From assembly GCA_902806575.1 (NCBI GenBank), contig CADCXD010000001.1:1488001-1552000 (forward strand): a stretch of DNA of 64,000 bases, written 5' to 3'. The notes under the pieces are model-generated. The model did not search any database. It worked only from the letters and a program-made list of their open reading frames with translations, and was not told where the DNA came from. The position numbers were made by a program, and so were the translations under genes. This document shows, piece by piece, positions 57,208 to 64,000 of this stretch (within the stretch, counting starts at the first letter, position 1; each line of letters starts with the position of its first letter). The DNA is from Jackrogersella multiformis. Its lineage: Eukaryota > Ascomycota > Sordariomycetes > Xylariales > Hypoxylaceae.

Positions 57208-58080
57208 GTCCCTTCTGCGGTTTCGGAATAATAAGGGAAGGTATAAAATGAAGAGAGTCCAAAGGAAAGAAACGCAGTAAGGAACGGTAAATGATAGAAT
57301 AAAGAGTGATAGAAGGCTCGGCTTGCTAGGTAGTTAAGGTGGGGGGGATCACAATGCCCGGGTTAGGTCGGGTATTTATGCCGCCAGGAGATGCAGTTCG
57401 ATGATTACATAACATTGATTAGTTAAGTGGGTCTGTCGTTATGCGCATCTTTGAATTGGTGCGTTGGTTGGTAGGTTGACGGGTTTCATGCAGTTGGTCC
57501 TCAGTTTTGGCTAGGCAGCAAACAATAGGAGGAGTCTCGAAACTCCTCGTCCAATAGATGTGATATGATAGATGAGTTTTTCCAGTTAGGTACTTCTTGC
57601 TACCTTCCCGTAGCGGCTCCTAAGTTCAAGGGGAGGTTATTTAAGCCTGTGACTGCCAATATTCGGGTCCAGGCCGGCGCATACGTTTACACTGCCTCGC
57701 TGGGTTGTTGTAGACAGGAACGTTGGTATCGGAAGCTCTGAAATAAATGGCAAGATTGCATTGTTTGTCTCTTTCTTGCCGCCGGAGTCGAGGCCGACGA
57801 ACACGCCGTCCGTACCAACGCCATCTGTACCAACACCGTGTTTTTGGTCAATGGTTGAACCGCCGGCATACAACAATAGTATAAGCTGGGAAGGGATGAA
57901 GAAGCTGCCTTGCAAGAGAAATATATCATGTAGTATATAGCTAGCAAAACTCGCCCGATTCCAAAGATAAGAAACCTCACTTATTATAACTATCTTCAAA
58001 ATTGTCAACAAAGTCTTCGTTCGCCCTCTACTTACCGTTTACATATTTGTCTACCCTCCTCGAGCTTCCAACTACTCAAG
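57208..58080. other. Spacer with an exon-like minus-strand segment
   Basis: At 57641-57737 (minus), right after an acceptor-like TTATTTCAG, lies an open stretch reading ASDTNVPVYNNPARQC... GPEYWQSQA and a stop, which looks like the end of a protein. Upstream, several open frames exist (57687-58011), but no donor with matching phase is convincing except a weak GTGTTC. Treat as a candidate only. Confidence 0.3.
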
Positions 58081-58269
58081 ATGCAACAGCAACCTACTTA
58101 TATTCTACCAGAGCATATTGGAGACTCTGTAAGATATGCTCTTGTATACGACGAGCGAAATCCCAACAATTGCTGCTGTGGATGGTATTGCTTTTATAGT
58201 AGCGTCTGTGGCCATATGTATCAACAATATCTAGAGAGGTGCGGCCGTACAACGACGCCCTCTAATTAA
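58081..58269 (+). CDS. Small cysteine-rich ORF, probably truncated
   Basis: 62 residues, MQQQPTYILPEHIGDSVRYA..., with a Cys cluster (NCCCGWYCFYSSVCGHMYQQ) followed by ERCG. No signal peptide is visible, so not an obvious secreted protein. The same frame continues past the TAA at 58267 with more Cys-containing sequence (FTVNAQCSDC, 58315-58344), interrupted by TAG codons at 58297 and 58300 and closed by TAG at 58360. The spacing of Cys and CGH is reminiscent of small Cys/His-rich proteins common in filamentous fungi. It may be the front part of a decayed gene; a real short protein is also possible. Confidence 0.4.
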   Translation: MQQQPTYILPEHIGDSVRYALVYDERNPNNCCCGWYCFYSSVCGHMYQQYLERCGRTTTPSN

Positions 58270-58362
58270 AGCGGCTTCTGCAAGAGTCCCGCACTGTAGT
58301 AGGTTGTTCAAAGGTTTACCGTCAACGCCCAATGTAGCGACTGTCGCCATCGCAGGCGCTAG

Positions 58363-60418
58363 GTCAATGTAAGCGAGACTGATTTGCCTGGCGTATCGGA
58401 GAGATGCTTACTAATTCTGTTGTATAGGTCGATTTGCTAATGGTCCAGCCTCGTCACTTCCCCAGACCTGATACAGATAGGCATTATAGCGGTATCGACT
58501 TTTTTGTTAAATTGTTTAAGGCCAACACCGGTCGACTTTGGGATGAGATAGGATACTTTGGGTCACTCTTTTTTGGCTGTTTTGACTTACATAGATGGTT
58601 GGTGCGCTGTGCGCCGTATTGCAATATGTATTCCTGTTTTCCATAACGTGTAGCTTTTGACGGAAGTGCTTTGGGAGAAACAATTCCTGGATCGTATTGA
58701 TATTGTAGTTGAAAAATATAAGCTCTTTAGGCCCACTATATATACCTATGTAATATGCGCCCCACTATTTACTATATTTACTATTAGTGCTCCGTACTTT
58801 CCTCTCCCCGTAAGTTCTATCTTTGGACCTCCGGGAATGACGGGTCTAGGGTGTCATTTTCGGTAGGCTAAATCCCGACACTACGTACCTAGGTAGTAAG
58901 AATAAATACTGATGTGGATTTACTATTAATTCTTATATTAAAGTGGGAAGAAAACGGGTAAGGACATGATTGCTCGGCACACATCAGAGGCTGCTCGGTG
59001 TCTGACTAAAGCTGTCCTACATTTGCACAGTAAATACTTACGGGATATCTAATAGTGCTGTTGAAAATGGAACGGGTCTGCTATACAAATACCTGGGCAG
59101 GCAGGCAGGCAGGCAGGTAGGCAGGTAGGCAGGTAAGCAAGGCGACGATAAATATCTTTTCCATTCGCCCTTTTCGTTAGCATAAATTAGGTACCTACCT
59201 AGGTACGTAGGGTATGTCGTGAAGCCTTAACTTATTATGAGAAGACCGCAGCCTATAACGGGCAATCCTCTACTTGTTATACCGAAAAAGAACCGTGGCT
59301 TGGAGACTACAGCAATACCGATAGCACATGCGTCCCCTTACTTTTTACTTGGTAATGACGTTGCAGATGCAGATGACGGTGCGGTGAAGAAGACCATGTC
59401 TCTCTTTAAAGACGATTGGCGGGTAGGTCCCTACATTCTAAAGTAAGGCCTCGACGGACATGTCAACATATGCCTAATGATAATAAGGCTGTATGTAGAA
59501 TGCATCTGCCTACTAGCAATCTCAAGAGAAGGCATCCAGGCCGTCTCTTAGAAATCTGCCTCGGAGCGGCCGAGGTCGGTCATGCTTGTCAAGCCTCAAC
59601 CCCACATGTTTTGGCATACTCACGCAAACTCGGCATCTTCTAGTGTAGGTACAGGTAGGTAGCTAGGTAGGCTGCTAGGTAGATTATCTAGATCGTCGAC
59701 CAATCCGTTTGCGAACGCTGAGGCTAGTTAGTACCTAGTGTAGGTTGTTAATCGTGATTAAGGAATTCTGAATTGGAAAAAAGTACTAAGATACCTAGGT
59801 ACCCGGAGTCCTGGACCGTCATAACCTTGTTGTACATACACGTAGATACTTTAACATTGGGCATGATGAGGTCCTGAGAAGAAGTACCTAGGTACATAGT
59901 GGGCTGGGTGGTGCTCTCCTCCACAATTGCATGCAGCACAAGCTAAAATTGATGCCGAAAAGAGCAAAGAAGGGAACCGGGGGTAAAGTAGTCCGAAGTA
60001 TATTTGAGGCTGAGTTGTGATAATTAACAACAAATTCGTATAGGATACTCCGCATTATATTTTCCAAAATACAACTGAGTACTTCAAGGTCGAAGCCACG
60101 ATTCTATTAGATTCTACGGCGGAACAGTGGCGCACTAAGGAAATCTCAGCCTCGAACTTGAACGTTGGTCCTGCGCGGAGGGAGTCCGAAAAAAGATTCA
60201 AACTTATGTGCCGCCTTCCTGGAGGGGTTTTTAAAGTTGCTTATTAGCAAGAAGTGAACTTGAAATATTCCTCACTTTCAATTTTCGTAACTTCCTTTCC
60301 TTCTATTATCTATCAATCCTTTAAGAAGGAAGGTACGTATCGTTAGTTACATATCTACACTAGGTACAGTTTAGGCTAGGTACCTAGATACTCTACCAAT
60401 TACCACCTGCTCAGAGGC
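58363..60418. other. AT-rich gene-poor stretch
   Basis: No supported gene. Plus-strand frames at 58434-58646, 58657-58866, 59237-59446 and 59416-59643 lack family features; the one at 59237 (69 codons, opening MRRPQPITGNPLLVIPKKNR) is the most protein-like but has no support. Repeats: CAGG run at 59096-59136 and TACCTAGG units at 58886-58896, 59189-59211, 59645-59680 and 59882-59898. Confidence 0.45.
59096..59136. repeat. CAGG/TAGG microsatellite
   Basis: Run of GCAGG units passing into alternating GTAGG and GCAGG units, suggesting that CAGG and TAGG repeats interconvert. Confidence 0.85.
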
Positions 60419-60470
60419 TTCTCGAATCGGAACGGCGGACTATTTTAGCAGGAACGCAGCCAGAACCTTC
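60419..60470. promoter_or_regulatory. Candidate heat shock elements upstream of the DnaJ gene
   Basis: Two inverted pairs of the heat shock unit: TTC-TC-GAA at 60419-60426 followed by a further GAA at 60430-60432, and GAA-CC-TTC at 60463-60470 with GGAAC just upstream at 60451. Their position ahead of the putative 5' UTR of an Hsp40 gene fits Hsf1 control. Found by eye; such pairs can occur by chance. Confidence 0.4.
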
Positions 60471-60590
60471 CAGCAACTCCAAACTAAGGTACCTTCCTAG
60501 GTACATACAGACGGCATCCACTAATCTTGTGTACCGCAACCTACCCGGTACTTACCTATTACCTTCAATCATTCATTCAATCAATCCGTG

Positions 60591-60619
60591 CCAAAACCAA
60601 AACCAAAACCAAAACCAAA
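60591..60619. repeat. CCAAAA tandem repeat
   Basis: About five copies of CCAAAA in the presumed 5' leader of the DnaJ gene. Confidence 0.85.
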
Positions 60620-60713
60620 GCACTCCATTACATAGATCTTCACCATTCTATCATCGCCCTTTTATTTCTTTCCACTTCCGTCTCCTACTTATTGCACTTC
60701 ACATTGCACCCGG

Positions 60714-60933
60714 TAAGTCGCTGTCAAATTACATCCTTTCAGATTCCCATTTTTCAAATTTCTACCACCTGCTCCCACCAAAATCTGCGTCGGCCGATCT
60801 GCGCATTTGTGGGGCGTCATATTCATTCTGTTTTTTTCCCTCTTCCATGACCAATGCAAGGCTTTCTCTTTACTCCCCAACTTCTGATTGTCGAACTGTC
60901 AATTTTTTAAAAGTCGCATCATTGACTACCCAG
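60714..60933 (+). other. Putative 5' UTR intron of the DnaJ gene
   Basis: A consensus donor GTAAGT at 60714 in a pyrimidine-rich leader and an acceptor-like CCCAG at 60929-60933, about 110 bases before the ATG. The open frames across 60527-60936 are explained as leader sequence. Confidence 0.35.
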
Positions 60934-61043
60934 TAATAACTAATCGATTCTAAAGATACTGTATAATCTGACCGGTGATCCTATCACAACCCGGATATAC
61001 TACCTTCTGCGACTTTTCCGTCTGACCTGCGGATTCGGACAAG

Positions 61044-62486
61044 ATGGCTAAAGAGACTAAGCTCTACGATGCCCTTGGCGTACGTTTTGCAACTTACAAC
61101 ACGCAATCTCGCGGGAACGTACACTGATACCCTTTGTTTAGGTCGCACCAACTGCAACAGACCAAGAGCTCAAGAAGGCATACAAGACTAGTGCTTTGAA
61201 GTGGCATCCTGGTATGTTATACCCCTACATGGGTTACATGGACATATTTCAAGCCTTAGATATTAACTTTACCCCGCTAGATAAGAATGCCCACAACCCT
61301 GCCGCCGAGGAGAAGTTTAAGGAGATCTCACATGCCTATGAAATCCTATCCGATGCTCAGAAACGCCAAATCTATGATCAATATGGTGAGGCCGGCCTCG
61401 AGGGAGGTGCTGGTGGAGGTGGCATGGCTGCCGAGGATCTCTTTGCCCAATTCTTCGGCTCCGGTTCCTTCGGCGGCGGCCTTGGTGGGATGTTCAGTGG
61501 GATGGGCGGACAACCTCGTGGCCCTCCCAAGGCGCGCACTATTCACCATACCCACAAGGTATCCCTGGAAGACATCTATAGGGGTAAGATCTCTAAGCTC
61601 GCCTTGCAACGCTCCGTCATCTGCTCGAAATGTGAGGGCCGAGGTGGTAAGGAAGGTGCGGTTCGACGCTGCCCTGGCTGTGATGGCCACGGTATGAAGA
61701 CCATGATGCGACAGATGGGTCCCATGATTCAGCGCTTCCAGACGGTTTGCCCTGATTGTAATGGCGAGGGCGAGATTATCAAGGAGAAGGACCGATGCAA
61801 GGGTTGCAACGGAAAGAAGACAGTCGTCGACAGGAAGGTGCTTCATGTACACGTCGACCGTGGAGTAAGAAGCGGCACGAAGGTCGAGTTTAGAGGCGAG
61901 GGCGACCAAGCACCAGGAGTCCAAGCCGGTGATGTTGTCTTCGAGATCGAGCAGAAGCCCCACCCCCGATTCACAAGAAAAGAGGACGACCTACTCTACC
62001 GCGCCGAAATCGAACTGGTCACTGCTCTGGCTGGTGGCACAATCTTCATCGAGCATCTGGATGACAGATGGTTGAGCGTCGAAATCCAACCCGGCGAGGC
62101 CATCGCACCAGGTATGTACATATTCGCTTGACTATCCCGAACTCGATGCTAATAATTTTCGGACAGATGCTGTGAAGATGCTGCGAGGCCAGGGTATGCC
62201 TTCGCCCAGACACCACGACTTCGGTAACATGTACATACAGTTCTCTGTCAAGTTCCCTGAGCGTGGTTGGGCAGAGGATGCTGCCACCTATGAAGAGTTA
62301 CGCAAGCTCCTCCCGGCTCCTTCATTACAGAACGTCCCCCCTGCAGACGCTATGACGGATAGTGTAGACTTGGATGATCTAGACAACCAAGGACAGGCAC
62401 GAGCATTTGGGGGCGCCGGAGGTATGGATGAGGACGACGAGGACGGCCACGGTCACGCTGAGCGCGTGCAGTGCGCGTCTCAATAA
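61044..62486 (+). CDS. YDJ1: Type I DnaJ (Hsp40), Ydj1/Mas5 type
   Basis: Cytosolic co-chaperone of Hsp70. Four exons, 61044-61079, 61142-61211, 61281-62111 and 62167-62486, 418 residues (yeast Ydj1 409). Seen: J domain with HPD split by the second intron (WHP/DKNAHNPAAEEKFKEIS), Gly/Phe-rich region, the zinc-binding repeats CSKCEGRG, CPGCDGHG, CPDCNGEG and CKGCNGKK, client-binding C-terminal domains, and the tail CASQ. CASQ is a CaaX box, identical in kind to that of Ydj1, predicting farnesylation and membrane association. Introns are GT-AG and phases agree. Heat shock element candidates lie upstream. Confidence 0.96.
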
Positions 62487-63023
62487 ATAGTCTTTGCCGT
62501 TGGGGGAAATCACCATAATTAAGGCGTAGAGTTTTGCAGGGCCGAGGACACGAATGTTTTGCATGAAAGGACTGAGCACGGGAGAGGAGGCTGCTATATC
62601 CGATGCTCACGGTCCGCTATATGATCAGAGGGCGGGTTTGCGGTCTTTGCAGCAGCAACTTTCTCATCGACTACTGAGGCGTCATCTCACTACACCCGCG
62701 CGATGCTCTTGCAAGTTGGCGTTAAGACGGACATAGAGAGGAACTAGGACAGACGTGCTTTTACTCAAATTTTATTCCGGTCTTGATTGCATCCAGTAGC
62801 TCATTCTAACCAGGCTGACTCTGTTCGTTGGTGAATCTTGGCATCGTGCATTATTGACCATTCACGGCGTGTAATGTTGCTAGTAAACCATCATTTTTAT
62901 ATTTGTTCAATAAGGGGGGACTGCCCTGAAGTAAGTGATCTAGAAGTCTCCTCATCGATGTAGAACACCTGAGCGAGTAGCGTGCTGATAGAATTGCGAG
63001 GCAATCGAGCCCCTAACAGAACC
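62487..63023. other. Convergent 3' spacer YDJ1/TRM82
   Basis: 3' UTRs of two converging genes. Nothing else recognised. Confidence 0.5.
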
Positions 63024-64000
63024 TCATCCTTCTATCTCGTCCTCAAACTCGGTCTTCCGTAGTTTTCCAACCGGGTAGAGGATATTCTCCAGCTCCTCCC
63101 GAGAAATATCTAGGTCCCCATCGGCGATATCCGGGACGCCCCCACGACGGGCCCAGCGGCCTGTGTCGTCCCGCTCGAAGAATAGCAGGGATTGTGTTGC
63201 TTCCGTGGCGACGGCCTCTCCTTGCGCCTGGGCGCTGCTGGAGGTAGGGGGCTGGGGGTCAACCGCGACGACTAGCCTTGTGGGCCCCGCGGACTGTGCG
63301 ATCACGATGGCGTCTAGGGGACTGCCTGGTACAACTAGGGTCTGCGCGTGCTCGAGCGTGTTGTCTTGTAAAAGCTCGAACACGAAGATCGCTGGTACCC
63401 TGCTCACATTGCGTTGTTAGATTTCGCCCAAGGCGCATCGGGGTATAGCTCTGGCATAATAGGATAAAGGGGGAAAGGGGGCTTACAGTTCGCAGATGGC
63501 CAGCACGTAGCACCGCGCATCCGCATCGTAGGAGCACAACCGCGCCACGGCGACCCTGCCCGCGTCGGGCACCACGCCGCGCACGCGGCCCAGGAGGTCG
63601 GCCTTGCGCAGCAGCCGGCCGGCGCTCCAGGCCCACACGAACAGCCCGTCGTCGCCGCCGCCCGAGACCAGGACGCCGGGCCGCGAGGCCGGCGCGCACA
63701 GCGCCGCCACGAACGACGCGTGCCCCAGGCAGTACGCCTCGACGACGTGAGCCTGCGGCGCCCCGCGCGACACCCGGATGTGCTCGTCGCGGTCCGCCGT
63801 GATGACGTAGGATCGCCCGTCCAGGGTCGCCGTCGCGACGGCTGTTAGCATCGATACGTGCCCCAGGATCGGCGTGTGCGAGAGTGAGGATGGCGGCCCC
63901 GGGCTCCCCTTGAGCGTGCTAGTTGCTGCGCGCCGCTGCGCCAGGGTCCGCTCTTGCTCCTCGAGCGCGCGGAGGTTGCGCGCCGAGTGCACGGTTAGCC
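63024..64000 (-). CDS. TRM82: tRNA (m7G46) methyltransferase non-catalytic subunit Trm82, partial
   Basis: WD-repeat partner of Trm8 that makes 7-methylguanosine at tRNA position 46. Two exons visible, 63487 to beyond 64000 and 63024-63399; the start codon lies outside the window. The reading is open to the edge with no ATG before it. Seen: WD-repeat strands (LTAVATATLDGRSYVITADR), the family hallmark DRDEHIRVSRGAPQ, GHASFVAALCAP and SGGGDDGLFVWAWSAGRLLR, then a C-terminal blade and tail (FVFELLQDN... LYPVGKLRKTEFEDEIEG). The intron is phase 2 (CT/GTAAGC...GAGCAG/G). Very GC-rich exon 1 gives spurious frames on other strands. Confidence 0.88.

Noticed and set aside
58434..58866. Two plus-strand frames of about 70 codons
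   Set aside because: AT-rich, no domain, no Kozak or splice support.
60527..60936. Two overlapping frames of 107 and 135 codons upstream of YDJ1
   Set aside because: Low-complexity leader sequence including a CCAAAA repeat and a likely 5' UTR intron; the frames read as Lys-Thr or Asn-Gln repeats.
1..64000. CRISPR array, prophage, intact transposon or secondary-metabolite cluster
   Set aside because: No spaced direct repeats, transposase, reverse transcriptase, polyketide or peptide synthase sequence was seen; the repeats are microsatellites.

Overview
The window is nuclear DNA of a filamentous ascomycete (Pezizomycotina; a Sordariomycete is my best guess). This rests on short GT-AG introns (about 50-230 nt) with CTAAC/CTAAT branch points, on the fungal form of each recognised protein, and on long AT-rich spacers peppered with the palindromic 8-mer TACCTAGG. 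About 20 protein genes are supported. No tRNA, rRNA, CRISPR array, virus or intact transposon was seen.

Layout. 0.9-8 kb: RPL35 (-), Golgi SNARE GOS1 (+), ATP synthase assembly factor ATP10 (-), branched-chain 2-oxoacid dehydrogenase E2 (+). 8-16.5 kb: gluconokinase (-), a 5 kb gene-poor gap with a decayed coding stretch near 12.3-12.9 kb, then dipeptidyl peptidase III (+). 17-24.4 kb: RPL6 (-), proteasome receptor RPN13 (+), a 149-residue conserved-looking protein (-), an unresolved small gene, ORC3 (-). 25-33.5 kb: a mitochondrial PPR-type protein (+), a newly deduced two-exon 62-residue protein (-), ribosomal P0 (+), mitochondrial MutS homologue MSH1 (-). 34.5-43.6 kb: vacuolar alpha-mannosidase (-), a 2-oxoglutarate oxygenase broken by two frameshifts (+), a CLIP-170/Bik1-type microtubule plus-end protein (-). 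45.9-53 kb: a membrane-anchored ARM-like protein (-), NOP14 (+), a short-zipper bZIP factor (-). 55.5-60 kb: an accessory-looking stretch with a kinase-like gene carrying DFN for DFG, a cysteine-rich ORF that looks truncated, and orphan exon-like pieces. 61-64 kb: YDJ1-type DnaJ (+) and TRM82 (-, running off the window).

Most genes are housekeeping genes arranged as divergent or convergent pairs, not as a pathway cluster. Themes recur: cytosolic ribosome and its biogenesis (RPL35, RPL6, P0, NOP14), mitochondrial function (ATP10, BCKDH E2, PPR protein, MSH1, perhaps a DPP3 isoform) and proteostasis (RPN13, DPP3, YDJ1). I found no clear new multi-gene system. The points most worth a second look are the unlisted small gene at 27.5 kb, the twice-frameshifted oxygenase, the decayed or truncated ORFs at 12.3 and 58.1 kb, and splice-site curiosities. 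Exon boundaries were deduced by eye from splice consensus, reading phase and family resemblance, without alignment.
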